A DNA stretch of 64,000 nt from Trichobilharzia regenti (GCA_944472135.2 CALYDD020000405.1:62001-126000), one strand, 5' to 3'; positions 44,761 through 56,649 are shown, counted from the first letter of the stretch. The notes: generated by a model not told the origin, from the sequence alone. Numbers and translations: made by a program.

Positions 44761-46716
44761 CTAGGTTGGAAAATCGTCGCAGAGTTCATTTGCTAACTTC
44801 CTTCTATCAGCTATATCCTCAAATCTGAACGGCAACACGCTCGTGTCATTGTATCGTAGAATATAGATGACTAACAAACACACGAAGTATCTGGTCAACC
44901 AAGCGTAGGCACAGAGTAATTTACACCAAAGATAATAGCATTCAAATAGTAACTTGAAACTAGAAATGCCTTTATTCGTGCAAGTCAATTTAACAAATAC
45001 TCTTTCGTTTACACTTGGCTTATCCTCACTAAACTGAGCAATATCTTTCGTCCTTTCAAATACACGAGTACCATCATAGTCATTGCTGAAGATACTTGAG
45101 TTGATGGGCGACTGTTTCATTGTGGATGACAGCACCAACGACGACTGATTGATACCAGTTGATGAAGTTAGCGGTGGATCAAAAGCTGTTGTTGCTCGGC
45201 TTTCAGAAGTTTGTCTACCTGCAAGACCACCACCACTGCTGTCTTTCACTATCAGCTCAGGTTTAGCACTGGCATCTGATGATAGATGGGCTACATGCTG
45301 ATCAATCACACTGACGGTCTCACAAGTATGCGTGCCTTCTGCAACTGAACCTGCATTTATTTCTACTTCACGTTCAAGTTGTACAGAACCCTTGTTCAAC
45401 TTAGCAGTAGTAGGCATATCCCTCATCTCATCATGATCAACCAAAGACAACTGTGAAGTATCATGATCATTACCACAAATATTCAATTTACCGTTGAGTT
45501 CATCATTTTCAAACTCTTTAATAACAGAAGTAGTCAATTTTGGTTCCTCCTCACAAATCATTAAAGGTTTTATAACTTCACTCTGACTAGATATACTTTG
45601 TAAACTTTTGGAGTCAGAACTGGACTCTGAAGCAGCAACTCTATTCTGTGACACTCTATTCAACAATGGCTTACCAGTTGCAACTACAGACTTCTTCACC
45701 GCACCGTTATCGTCACACAATTCGGAGTCAGACCTGGAGTTTACATTTAGCTTATCACTGAACTTGCTTACTGGTTCACAGTTCACCTTTGTATGCACCT
45801 CTTGCAAACGTGTAAAACACAACCGTGTTTGTCTTGCATCTTGTAACTCATCTGTTGAGGATGTACTACGTATCCTGTTACACTCACTAGGTCTATATGC
45901 ATTACTAGACATCATGGAGACTTCTCGATATCCACCTCTCTGAGGCCTATTCGTCATCAATGATTGCATTTTGCTCTCAGACTGCTCTATTCTAGGGGTG
46001 AGATTCAATATACTGGCAAACTTGCTCATAGATTGATTGACACTAGTATTTACCAGTTTCAGGATATCATCAAACTTTGGCTCGATACCCTCATCCTCCA
46101 TACGGGAGCTTATCTTCACCCACTTCCTTTGCAGTCGAGTAGGTAGGCGTCTTGCTATTACTTCTAGTATAAAACTCGAGTTGAGGTCACTCATGCGATT
46201 CATCGAAATCATTCCATTCTTGTAAATTAGCAAATTATCTAAAAACTCAGTGAGTGCCTGGGAGTCATCCTGTAATTGACCACCATTACCCTTAACAACC
46301 TCGAATAATTTCCCTGCAATCATCGAAGGTCTTCCAAACCTTTGACGTAATATGCTTATAGCCTCATCGTAGCCCTCTTTTGGCTTCATAAACTTACAGC
46401 ACTGTATAGCTCTTGCAGCATCTCCAGTGCAATATCTCATCAAATGCATTAACTTCAATTCATCACTTAATAAAAAACCACTCAACATGATCTCAAACTC
46501 CTTTACAAATTGTAAATAATCAGCCGGGTTTCCATCGAAACACCGTGGTTCAAATTTAGGGAGTTTGATGTTCCTATTATCCCTGAACGGCGAAACAGTA
46601 ACATCAACCATATCATGCTTAACATCAGACACATCGTTACAAGTAACAGACAAGTCACCATGACTTACTTTCCTGTTTGCATCCAAGACACTCTGTCCCT
46701 TCTTTGACCCAGGCAT
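44761..46716 (-). CDS. BEL/Pao-type Gag, copy 1
   Basis: An intact 651-codon frame. Residues about 50-200 match the BEL/Pao Gag core (KLPKFEPRCFDGNPADYLQF, then HLMRYCTGDAARAI, ILRQRFGRP). A CCHC nucleic-acid-binding knuckle is recognisable at residues 300-313 but lacks its second cysteine (C300, R303, H308, C313). A Ser-rich, acidic stretch follows, then a hydrophobic segment near residues 590-625 (LLCAYAWLTRYFVCLLVIYI) that could span a membrane, unusual for Gag. No protease or RT follows. Confidence 0.8.
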   Translation of the reverse strand: MPGSKKGQSVLDANRKVSHGDLSVTCNDVSDVKHDMVDVTVSPFRDNRNIKLPKFEPRCFDGNPADYLQFVKEFEIMLSGFLLSDELKLMHLMRYCTGDAARAIQCCKFMKPKEGYDEAISILRQRFGRPSMIAGKLFEVVKGNGGQLQDDSQALTEFLDNLLIYKNGMISMNRMSDLNSSFILEVIARRLPTRLQRKWVKISSRMEDEGIEPKFDDILKLVNTSVNQSMSKFASILNLTPRIEQSESKMQSLMTNRPQRGGYREVSMMSSNAYRPSECNRIRSTSSTDELQDARQTRLCFTRLQEVHTKVNCEPVSKFSDKLNVNSRSDSELCDDNGAVKKSVVATGKPLLNRVSQNRVAASESSSDSKSLQSISSQSEVIKPLMICEEEPKLTTSVIKEFENDELNGKLNICGNDHDTSQLSLVDHDEMRDMPTTAKLNKGSVQLEREVEINAGSVAEGTHTCETVSVIDQHVAHLSSDASAKPELIVKDSSGGGLAGRQTSESRATTAFDPPLTSSTGINQSSLVLSSTMKQSPINSSIFSNDYDGTRVFERTKDIAQFSEDKPSVNERVFVKLTCTNKGISSFKLLFECYYLWCKLLCAYAWLTRYFVCLLVIYILRYNDTSVLPFRFEDIADRRKLANELCDDFPT

Positions 46717-46861
46717 TGTTGAACTTGACCCAATTCCAAAAACGTTCCAGATATTGCTTGTTCAAAGAGGACTTGACCGGCACCAGGAAAGATGAACGGT
46801 GACTATCCAAACTGTTACCAGCTATCTGAATCCGCCAGAATCTGTTTCTACCATCAGAAAC

Positions 46862-47219
46862 TGTCAGTCACGTCTCATAAACCGTTAATGCCCAGCTCTT
46901 GCTACGCTCGGGCTCACGCTGTCGCTTGAAGTTTCTCAGAAACGCTTAGTAATAACGGACACACAAACCAAAACACCAATTGTTGACTTGAGTATTCTGT
47001 ATTGTTACACCAACATATAAATGACGTATGACTAAGGTCTGTGAACAAATATTACAATAATAAATCACAATATTACTTCTGACGGTTTATTGCTGACTTC
47101 TTTCTGAACAGCGACCGATGAGACGATGACTGTCGTATTGATGCCTCCGCGAAAATCGGGGAAGTTGATTTTGAGCAAACAACCATGAATTGATCGTTCA
47201 ATCTTCAACTCCATTGACA
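46862..47219 (-). repeat. BEL/Pao LTR (copy 1, 5' LTR)
   Basis: 358 bp, TGTCAGTCACG to CATTGACA as read on plus, so TG...CA in either direction. Same as 52415-52772. The matching 3' LTR of copy 1 is cut off at the duplication boundary 44352. Confidence 0.75.
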
Positions 47220-48237
47220 GCGTCTTTTCCAGAGGGGTTCTAATCTTAGTCTTTCGCATCGCTCATGGTATTCCGAGCGACTTTATTGCATATCCTCTCA
47301 ATGACGCTTGTTGCTATGTTGCTATTGGTTGCAAGTGGCCTTGATTTTGGGGGAAGATATAACTGATGTAATATTGCGATTCCATAGACATAACTCAGGC
47401 TCATAGATGAAAGGAAGTTAATATCCTGGAATAAGGACAATTGTCCTTAAATTGTTCATAAGGTAATGAGAACATTATTTTTCAGTTTATTTATATATAT
47501 ATTATTGTGCATCGAGTTGCACTGAGTTCCTAGTGCAACTCTATGTAACTGGATTTACATAAAGTAGAACATGCTCCTGTTTTTAGGATAAAAAAGATGA
47601 TTCTTTTCATTATTGTAGCAATAAAGAATGGAATTTCTCCAACCTCAGTGTTATTTAATTGAAGTTTTAATCTCTGTAGGCCCTTAAAGGAATAAATTCG
47701 GCACCGAGAACCCCTATGGAAACCGAAAGTACTTTTAGTTTACTAAATCTTACTGACTTGCTTTATAAATTTGATATTTGTCAAGTGTTCACTTGAAATC
47801 TGCTGGAGTATTCAGTAAAGTAAAAGTTGTAGTGCATAATTCACAGACTTGTTGTAGTCATTGGTACTGCCAGGACACCGCTTACTCGTTTAATGAAGCC
47901 GAAATATCCAATTTTCGCTTTATTGAGGAAACGCTATATTGCCTGCAAAAGTAGTGTGTCAGTTTATGAGTTTCACAAAGCCTACAGAATGTTTTCTATT
48001 CAGTAATTACTGTTTGTGAATTATCCGAGCAAACACATTTCCGAGTGGGATGTAACACAAGGCTGAATTCTTAAACTGTCATCCTTATATCAGTTCAATT
48101 CGATCACACATGTATTAATAGGATAGTCTTTAATTGACTTTAGTGGCTTATCAGGGAATAGTCTCATCAACTTGCAGTTTGCTGATGATGTTGTCCACCT
48201 AGACTATGAGAAGTAACCCCTGATGCTGTAAAATATG
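47220..48237. other. Flank of BEL element
   Basis: No feature recognised; second copy at 52773-53790. Confidence 0.5.
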
Positions 48238-48760
48238 AAAAGAATACCGGTGTTTGATTATAGGTGTCTGTGTTCTATCTCATGAGTAAAGCAGTATTAT
48301 ATGGCGAGTGCTGTTGAGGTTACGCATAAATGTTTAGGTGGGGAGGGTAAGTTAGTCTTCGAGGTAGGGAAGCTGAATAGGTTGAGATGGCTAGAACACG
48401 TGCTGGCATACCAAGCCATTGCCTTCCTCCAGGAACAATGCTAGCCAGCACATGATAAGGTTTAAAATGTGTTTGGGTCGGTCAGATGAAAAACGTGTAT
48501 GGGTTCATAAAATCGTTGACAGTCAGCTGGAAGAACTACTAGAGATATGACTGCAAATCTTTGTTACTGGCACAGATGCATTCACTCTGTGTAATCTCAC
48601 GTATGTATTCAACTCATGTTTCTCCTTGTCACTATTTATTCTCCCTCATATTTTCTCTCGTTAAACTTCCATTTAGTTTCGTGTCTCTACCTTTGTGTGC
48701 TGCATGGAATGTGGGAAATTAAACAGGTGGACTTCTCTGCAAACTCATATTGAAAGCTAG
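48238..48760 (+). mobile_element. Degenerate SR2-like RTE tail
   Basis: Strongly diverged copy (gattataggtgtctgtgttc, gaataggttgagatggctag, gcacagatgcattcactctg). The second copy in the direct duplication, 53791-54090, is cut at the duplication end. Confidence 0.6.
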
Positions 48761-48842
48761 TCAGAATGACACAGTCTAGGCATAACTAAATGCTTAACAT
48801 TGATGAATGACCTCCAAAATTTCAACAAATGATAAGTGTAGT

Positions 48843-49163
48843 TGTCAGTCACGTCTCATAAACCGTTAATGCCCAGCTCTTGCTACGCTCGGGCTCGCGC
48901 TGTCGCTTGAAGTTTCTCAGAAACGCTTAGTAATAACGGACACACAAACCGAAACACCGATTGGCCGCTTGAGAATTCTTTATTCTAACACCAACATATA
49001 AAAAATATTTCTATTAAGGTTTCTGATGGTTGTCTCCTGACTTCTTTCTGAACAGGGACCGATGAGACGATGACTGTCGTATTGATGCCTCCGCGAAAAT
49101 CGGGGAAGTTGATTTTGAGCAAACAACCATGAATTGATCGTTCAATCTTCAACCCCATTGACA
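48843..49163 (-). repeat. BEL/Pao LTR (3' LTR of copy 2)
   Basis: 321 bp. It shares about 110 bp at one end and about 130 bp at the other with 46862-47219; the middle is diverged and shorter. Confidence 0.75.
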
Positions 49164-49172
49164 CTCCCCGGC

Positions 49173-49869
49173 AAAAAAGGGATCCAACCCTTTTTTCCTT
49201 CACGACCAATGCACGTTGACTTGGATGCCATTGCAAGAACCTGGGTCACACGGACAGAGCTGAAATGGAAAACAAACAGAAAAGCCAACACACCAGAAGC
49301 ATACCCACAGCACAATCTCACACATCGCTGACGACCTGCGCCTCCAGACAGAGACCTCCTCTTGACATCTTGCAACACAATCGCCACTTGCTAGAATGAC
49401 TCTTGCAGAATGCAACGTGACCATAGCAGTACCTCACGATACTCTACGCTCATCCTCTTATCTACTCACTACCAATTACCACTGCAATCGCTTGTCACTT
49501 ATTCTGCCTCAGTTCTATTAACGATGACGTATGCGAGCCTCAGTCGTTTACACTCTTTCTCCCCGGCGTGTGAGACCACAGCTAACAATTATCTCCGTGT
49601 GCACTTCATTCTCAGCAATAGCCTAGCCTCCCCGGCGTATACGACCCATCTGCTGTCCTTAACATCAATCAATTCATTCACGGATGTAGAAGAGTGGACA
49701 CAACTTCAGAAGTAATCACGACGAAAATTTTAACAAAATTACGCAATAACAACAAGATACGAAAACAACAAGTAAACACAATGAATCCAAAAACACCAAT
49801 TGATATGACACACCACACGTGTATACAAATAGTACAAACAACCTCTCCGATCATGTCTTGGTGGAATTC
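49173..49869. other. Internal BEL/Pao remnant without ORF
   Basis: Sequence between the tandem units and the 3' LTR. Only short open stretches (up to 101 codons) without recognisable domains. Confidence 0.5.
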
Positions 49870-50313
49870 CTTTGAAGAATTGCAGGACTTACACCAGTAC
49901 GCCTACAACCCTTCACAGGTTGACGATTGTAAGTTGTGGAATGTACGGACACAAACAAGATTAACCAACAATTACGATAATTGGAACTCACACAATTATT
50001 TAACACAAACATATGTACAATCACTACATCAAATGTTGTGGATTCTGGCATGACAAACTACCCTTGAAGAACTGTAGGACTTACAGCAGTACGCCTACAT
50101 TCCTTCTCAGGTTGATGATCCAAGTGGAAGTCGTCCGGACACAAACAGAATTACCAACAGCTAGATGATAAATGATACCAATTCAGTATATACAATATGA
50201 ACATATGTACAAAATCACACACCAAGCACATTGGACTGCTCATTGATGCGCTACCCTTTGAAGAATTGTAGGACTTACAGCAGTACGCCTACAACCCTTC
50301 TCAGGTTGACGCT
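49870..50313. repeat. Tandem units of about 190 bp next to gag
   Basis: The block gaagaactgtaggacttaca with cagtacgcctacaaccct and tctcaggttgacg recurs at about 49870-49925, 50066-50118 and 50262-50313, spacing about 195 bp. Copy 1 of the duplication keeps two of the three blocks (44513-44565 and 44709-44760). Confidence 0.7.
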
Positions 50314-52269
50314 CTAGGTTGGAAAATCGTCGCAGAGTTCATTTGCTAACTTCCTTCTATCAGCTATATCCTCAAATCTGAACGGCAACACGCTCGTGTC
50401 ATTGTATCGTAGAATATAGATGACTAACAAACACACGAAGTATCTGGTCAACCAAGCGTAGGCACAGAGTAATTTACACCAAAGATAATAGCATTCAAAT
50501 AGTAACTTGAAACTAGAAATGCCTTTATTCGTGCAAGTCAATTTAACAAATACTCTTTCGTTTACACTTGGCTTATCCTCACTAAACTGAGCAATATCTT
50601 TCGTCCTTTCAAATACACGAGTACCATCATAGTCATTGCTGAAGATACTTGAGTTGATGGGCGACTGTTTCATTGTGGATGACAGCACCAACGACGACTG
50701 ATTGATACCAGTTGATGAAGTTAGCGGTGGATCAAAAGCTGTTGTTGCTCGGCTTTCAGAAGTTTGTCTACCTGCAAGACCACCACCACTGCTGTCTTTC
50801 ACTATCAGCTCAGGTTTAGCACTGGCATCTGATGATAGATGGGCTACATGCTGATCAATCACACTGACGGTCTCACAAGTATGCGTGCCTTCTGCAACTG
50901 AACCTGCATTTATTTCTACTTCACGTTCAAGTTGTACAGAACCCTTGTTCAACTTAGCAGTAGTAGGCATATCCCTCATCTCATCATGATCAACCAAAGA
51001 CAACTGTGAAGTATCATGATCATTACCACAAATATTCAATTTACCGTTGAGTTCATCATTTTCAAACTCTTTAATAACAGAAGTAGTCAATTTTGGTTCC
51101 TCCTCACAAATCATTAAAGGTTTTATAACTTCACTCTGACTAGATATACTTTGTAAACTTTTGGAGTCAGAACTGGACTCTGAAGCAGCAACTCTATTCT
51201 GTGACACTCTATTCAACAATGGCTTACCAGTTGCAACTACAGACTTCTTCACCGCACCGTTATCGTCACACAATTCGGAGTCAGACCTGGAGTTTACATT
51301 TAGCTTATCACTGAACTTGCTTACTGGTTCACAGTTCACCTTTGTATGCACCTCTTGCAAACGTGTAAAACACAACCGTGTTTGTCTTGCATCTTGTAAC
51401 TCATCTGTTGAGGATGTACTACGTATCCTGTTACACTCACTAGGTCTATATGCATTACTAGACATCATGGAGACTTCTCGATATCCACCTCTCTGAGGCC
51501 TATTCGTCATCAATGATTGCATTTTGCTCTCAGACTGCTCTATTCTAGGGGTGAGATTCAATATACTGGCAAACTTGCTCATAGATTGATTGACACTAGT
51601 ATTTACCAGTTTCAGGATATCATCAAACTTTGGCTCGATACCCTCATCCTCCATACGGGAGCTTATCTTCACCCACTTCCTTTGCAGTCGAGTAGGTAGG
51701 CGTCTTGCTATTACTTCTAGTATAAAACTCGAGTTGAGGTCACTCATGCGATTCATCGAAATCATTCCATTCTTGTAAATTAGCAAATTATCTAAAAACT
51801 CAGTGAGTGCCTGGGAGTCATCCTGTAATTGACCACCATTACCCTTAACAACCTCGAATAATTTCCCTGCAATCATCGAAGGTCTTCCAAACCTTTGACG
51901 TAATATGCTTATAGCCTCATCGTAGCCCTCTTTTGGCTTCATAAACTTACAGCACTGTATAGCTCTTGCAGCATCTCCAGTGCAATATCTCATCAAATGC
52001 ATTAACTTCAATTCATCACTTAATAAAAAACCACTCAACATGATCTCAAACTCCTTTACAAATTGTAAATAATCAGCCGGGTTTCCATCGAAACACCGTG
52101 GTTCAAATTTAGGGAGTTTGATGTTCCTATTATCCCTGAACGGCGAAACAGTAACATCAACCATGTCATGCTTAACATCAGACACATCGTTACAAGTAAC
52201 AGACAAGTCACCATGACTTACTTTCCTGTTTGCATCCAAGACACTCTGTCCCTTCTTTGACCCAGGCAT
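50314..52269 (-). CDS. BEL/Pao-type Gag, copy 2
   Basis: Same length and, as far as read, same protein as copy 1; a silent A/G difference lies near 52164. This copy sits inside a complete LTR-to-LTR structure (48843-52772). Confidence 0.8.
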   Translation of the reverse strand: MPGSKKGQSVLDANRKVSHGDLSVTCNDVSDVKHDMVDVTVSPFRDNRNIKLPKFEPRCFDGNPADYLQFVKEFEIMLSGFLLSDELKLMHLMRYCTGDAARAIQCCKFMKPKEGYDEAISILRQRFGRPSMIAGKLFEVVKGNGGQLQDDSQALTEFLDNLLIYKNGMISMNRMSDLNSSFILEVIARRLPTRLQRKWVKISSRMEDEGIEPKFDDILKLVNTSVNQSMSKFASILNLTPRIEQSESKMQSLMTNRPQRGGYREVSMMSSNAYRPSECNRIRSTSSTDELQDARQTRLCFTRLQEVHTKVNCEPVSKFSDKLNVNSRSDSELCDDNGAVKKSVVATGKPLLNRVSQNRVAASESSSDSKSLQSISSQSEVIKPLMICEEEPKLTTSVIKEFENDELNGKLNICGNDHDTSQLSLVDHDEMRDMPTTAKLNKGSVQLEREVEINAGSVAEGTHTCETVSVIDQHVAHLSSDASAKPELIVKDSSGGGLAGRQTSESRATTAFDPPLTSSTGINQSSLVLSSTMKQSPINSSIFSNDYDGTRVFERTKDIAQFSEDKPSVNERVFVKLTCTNKGISSFKLLFECYYLWCKLLCAYAWLTRYFVCLLVIYILRYNDTSVLPFRFEDIADRRKLANELCDDFPT

Positions 52270-52414
52270 TGTTGAACTTGACCCAATTCCAAAAACGTTC
52301 CAGATATTGCTTGTTCAAAGAGGACTTGACCGGCACCAGGAAAGATGAACGGTGACTATCCAAACTGTTACCAGCTATCTGAATCCGCCAGAATCTGTTT
52401 CTACCATCAGAAAC

Positions 52415-52772
52415 TGTCAGTCACGTCTCATAAACCGTTAATGCCCAGCTCTTGCTACGCTCGGGCTCACGCTGTCGCTTGAAGTTTCTCAGAAACGCTT
52501 AGTAATAACGGACACACAAACCAAAACACCAATTGTTGACTTGAGTATTCTGTATTGTTACACCAACATATAAATGACGTATGACTAAGGTCTGTGAACA
52601 AATATTACAATAATAAATCACAATATTACTTCTGACGGTTTATTGCTGACTTCTTTCTGAACAGCGACCGATGAGACGATGACTGTCGTATTGATGCCTC
52701 CGCGAAAATCGGGGAAGTTGATTTTGAGCAAACAACCATGAATTGATCGTTCAATCTTCAACTCCATTGACA
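52415..52772 (-). repeat. BEL/Pao LTR (5' LTR of copy 2)
   Basis: Same 358-bp LTR as 46862-47219, offset 5553 bp. Confidence 0.75.
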
Positions 52773-53790
52773 GCGTCTTTTCCAGAGGGGTTCTAATCTT
52801 AGTCTTTCGCATCGCTCATGGTATTCCGAGCGACTTTATTGCATATCCTCTCAATGACGCTTGTTGCTATGTTGCTATTGGTTGCAAGTGGCCTTGATTT
52901 TGGGGGAAGATATAACTGATGTAATATTGCGATTCCATAGACATAACTCAGGCTCATAGATGAAAGGAAGTTAATATCCTGGAATAAGGACAATTGTCCT
53001 TAAATTGTTCATAAGGTAATGAGAACATTATTTTTCAGTTTATTTGTATATATATTATTGTGCATCGAGTTGCACTGAGTTCCTAGTGCAACTCTATGTA
53101 ACTGGATTTACATAAAGTAGAACATGCTCCTGTTTTTAGGATAAAAAAGATGATTCTTTTCATTATTGTAGCAATAAAGAATGGAATTTCTCCAACCTCA
53201 GTGTTATTTAATTGAAGTTTTAATCTCTGTAGGCCCTTAAAGGAATAAATTCGGCACCGAGAACCCCTATGGAAACCGAAAGTACTTTTAGTTTACTAAA
53301 TCTTACTGACTTGCTTTATAAATTTGATATTTGTCAAGTGTTCACTTGAAATCTGCTGGAGTATTCAGTAAAGTAAAAGTTGTAGTGCATAATTCACAGA
53401 CTTGTTGTAGTCATTGGTACTGCCAGGACACCGCTTACTCGTTTAATGAAGCCGAAATATCCAATTTTCGCTTTATTGAGGAAACGCTATATTGCCTGCA
53501 AAAGTAGTGTGTCAGTTTATGAGTTTCACAAAGCCTACAGAATGTTTTCTATTCAGTAATTACTGTTTGTGAATTATCCGAGCAAACACATTTCCGAGTG
53601 GGATGTAACACAAGGCTGAATTCTTAAACTGTCATCCTTATATCAGTTCAATTCGATCACACATGTATTAATAGGATAGTCTTTAATTGACTTTAGTGGC
53701 TTATCAGGGAATAGTCTCATCAACTTGCAGTTTGCTGATGATGTTGTCCACCTAGACTATGAGAAGTAACCCCTGATGCTGTAAAATATG

Positions 53791-54090
53791 AAAAGAATAC
53801 CGGTGTTTGATTATAGGTGTCTGTGTTCTATCTCATGAGTAAAGCAGTATTATATGGCGAGTGCTGTTGAGGTTACGCATAAATGTTTAGGTGGGGAGGG
53901 TAAGTTAGTCTTCGAGGTAGGGAAGCTGAATAGGTTGAGATGGCTAGAACACGTGCTGGCATACCAAGCCATTGCCTTCCTCCAGGAACAATGCTAGCCA
54001 GCACATGATAAGGTTTAAAATGTGTTTGGGTCGGTCAGATGAAAAACGTGTATGGGTTCATAAAATCGTTGACAGTCAACTGGAAGAACT
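53791..54090 (+). mobile_element. Degenerate SR2-like RTE tail, truncated
   Basis: Second copy of 48238-48537, ending where the duplication stops. Confidence 0.6.
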
Positions 54091-54382
54091 TTTGGTTTAT
54101 GTTTTCCTCTTCGGTGCATCCAAAAAAAGTTAGTTCAAACATTATCGTTACCTTGGCCAGCTAGGTTTGAATGATCCTGAATTTTTGTGGAGTTTTCCTA
54201 ATTTTAATTGATATTCTATTTCCTACTGTATCTTTATTATTATTATTATTATAATTTAAGCCTCTTTAATGAACTGTAATTCCTTTGTGGTCATACTTTA
54301 CAAATCGATATTATTTAGAGAACACGCCAATATTGTTATTGACTACTAATCTAGAATATATTCTATTCTAGAATATTCTATG

Positions 54383-54436
<54 letters not shown>
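54383..54436. repeat. TA microsatellite
   Basis: About 27 TA units; the left IR2 arm has only about 8 at 25606-25621. Confidence 0.9.
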
Positions 54437-54437
<1 letters not shown>

Positions 54438-54839
54438 AGTAATATAAATGATTTATGCTATGGAAAGCATGTTGTATTAATGCCTACCTGCTCGTAATGT
54501 CCTGCAGTGAATAGCATAGATTATGCCACATCGAACTATTTACTCGCTAGGAGTAGATGAGTAGTTGTCCAGCACTGTGAATTTACTAGCCCAATCTTAG
54601 TCTGTTGTGTGCTGAGATTTCTTCGCTACTACAGCTTGATTCTACTGGTTTGTCTTCGACTGTCTGTTTAGTCTTTTAAAGCTTGTATCTAAGTTTTAAC
54701 TTGACTACTTGACTGTGAGACGGTCAAAACATGTTAATGCTTGTCTTTTTTTAAGAAAAACTTGTATTGGTTTTTGTGATCTACAGTTATTTCCAGTTAC
54801 AGATGTTCAATACTGCCTTCTCTCTTGATATATATCCAG

Positions 54840-55249
54840 GTAATTTACAAGCACCTTGTGGTTTTGACAAATTTAGCTATTCCTGGCGATCACGTCTTGG
54901 TACTGTATTTCATGAATCTCACGGTAAACATTATACGAATGGTGGATATAAAAAGGATGATGTCATCGGCTGTTTAATACACTTGCCGTCAACAGTTGGC
55001 CCTTTCACACCGATAGAAAATCAAGCTTCAAAATCTTCCACACCTCAATTGATGAATACATTTTCTCCCATGATGGATGACGTTCATTCTAGCATAAGTG
55101 GTACGCTGAACTCAACAGATTCAAGGAAATGTAATAATAATTCACATGCACCTACTTTTCTTCCTGAAACTTACAAAGACCGTGTAAGTGACTTGATAGA
55201 TTTACCAAATTATGTCTTTAAAAAAATCAATTTTGAAAGTTTCGTTGGT
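54840..55249 (+). CDS. ASH2L: ASH2L SPRY exon (right IR2 copy)
   Basis: Mirror of 24794-25203, on the plus strand. No other ASH2L exon lies on this strand on either side between 9482 and the window end, so this copy is isolated and probably not part of a working transcript as assembled. Its reading frame is undamaged. Confidence 0.8.
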
Positions 55250-55344
55250 GTATGTGGTGAATTCACTTTGAGCCGAAATCGTGTGGCTGAATGCAATCCG
55301 ATTTATCTGTCCAGCTACAGGCACAGGCAGCGCAAATTATGATT

Positions 55345-55810
55345 TCAAAGGTAAGGTTGAGATTATTGGACATCTACTGGCACTACTGGCATGACGGAGT
55401 TTTGGATTTTCAATACCACTGTCAAGTCAATGCTCCCATATATGCTTCAGAGATTTAGTGCATTACGAAAAAGACTCCCAACAAGCTGCTTTCGCTTGAT
55501 GCTGAAGATCTGATGGTTAGAAAGGATAAACGTTGAGGAAATCTAACAATGAACCAAACAAGAATTCTATCCCCTAGCAAATGTGCCAAAGAAATGGGGA
55601 TGGACTGGACATACTCTGAGAAAATCGTTGAGTGACATCACACCCTAACGTAGAGCCTGAATAAGTAACGGCAAGTGGGACTTCCTAAGGTGACATGTAG
55701 AAGATCGTCTGGTTAAAAAGAAAAGAAGCTTCTAAGTAGTCGTGCAGCCAGTTACAAAAGACTTCAGAGAACAGAGTGAAATGAAGATGAGCCACTGAAG
55801 GGATATAATA
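55345..55810 (+). mobile_element. Degenerate RTE LINE fragment (right IR2)
   Basis: Mirror of 24235-24700. Confidence 0.6.
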
Positions 55811-55849
55811 ATAATATAATAATAAATAAATAATCTACTTTATTCCCGT

Positions 55850-56410
55850 GTAAAGTGGCATAATAAGGTGAGCAACATGGAGGTTAGGCGCAGAGTTCTA
55901 GGTAAACAGGGGAAATCAATCGACGAAGTCGTGAAGCTACAAAGACTGAGATGGTTAGGACATGTGTTACGTATGCCAAGCCATCGCCTCCCTCGACGAG
56001 CTATGTTAGCGGATATAGGGTCAGACTGGAAAAAAGCTAGCGGCGGTCAAACAAAAACTTGGCTTCACCAGTCAATGAAATCCACAACAGTTGGTCTAAG
56101 CCACGTAGAAAGGTGTAGACTTCCAGGCTGGGGTCCTCGGGACGGTAAAAATCTATGGTTGGAAACAATTGGTGACATGGCTCAAAACCGTTCACAGCGG
56201 CGCAGATGCATCCACTCCCTGTGACTTATGATCTTCAATGAAACTGTTTTGTATTTCTTTATTACTCCTTTGTCTCACACCTCTGCTCACTGTTTCTATT
56301 ATGCTTTTCTTGTACTTTCTTCTCTTGCTTCGCGTGCTACACGGAATGTGGCGACTTGAACTTCCGCACATTTGTGCAAAGTTCTATGTCGAAAACAGAC
56401 AGACAGACAG
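55850..56410 (+). mobile_element. SR2-like RTE LINE 3' end (right IR2)
   Basis: Mirror of 23640-24200; coding frame 55868-56224. Confidence 0.8.
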
Positions 56411-56649
56411 ACAGACTTTATTCCAAAAACAGTACTTATAATACAGAATGGAATTCTCAGCATCTGTAACAATATTGCATCTGATTAACTCAAAATATAA
56501 ATAAAATTAAAAATTAAAACAAAATTAACCATAGGAATTTGTCCACGTTTACAATATAAAGTCAAAAACATTCGAAGTCCTAAGTGAGAATAGTAAATAT
56601 AATAATAATAATAATAACAGTGAGTTTGTTTCAAACAGTATTGTTGATT

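Larger units (their letters stand above)
44352..48537. repeat. Direct duplication, copy 1 (4186 bp)
   Basis: Repeated at 49905-54090 with a constant 5553-bp offset. Only three differences were noticed: near 46611, 47492 and 48524. It contains a BEL/Pao gag, one LTR and flanking sequence. Confidence 0.95.
48843..52772 (-). mobile_element. Gag-only BEL/Pao element (LTR-gag-LTR), copy 2
   Basis: Minus-strand order: 5' LTR 52415-52772, leader of about 145 bp, gag 50314-52269, a noncoding stretch, a purine-rich tract (gccggggag, 49164-49172 on minus) and 3' LTR 48843-49163. Pol is absent, so the element is non-autonomous. The two LTRs share ends (TGTCAATGG and GTGACTGACA) but differ in their middle part. 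No clean target duplication was seen at the two ends. Confidence 0.7.
49905..54090. repeat. Direct duplication, copy 2 (4186 bp)
   Basis: Partner of 44352-48537. It ends abruptly at 54090; 23 bp later the IR2 right arm begins. Confidence 0.95.

Noticed and set aside
45608..45943. Plus-strand frame of 111 codons inside gag
   Set aside because: Antisense shadow of the 651-codon Gag; no domain or own conservation beyond the duplicated gag.
54383..54436. TA run as an origin or regulatory element
   Set aside because: Ordinary length-variable microsatellite; differs in length between IR2 arms.
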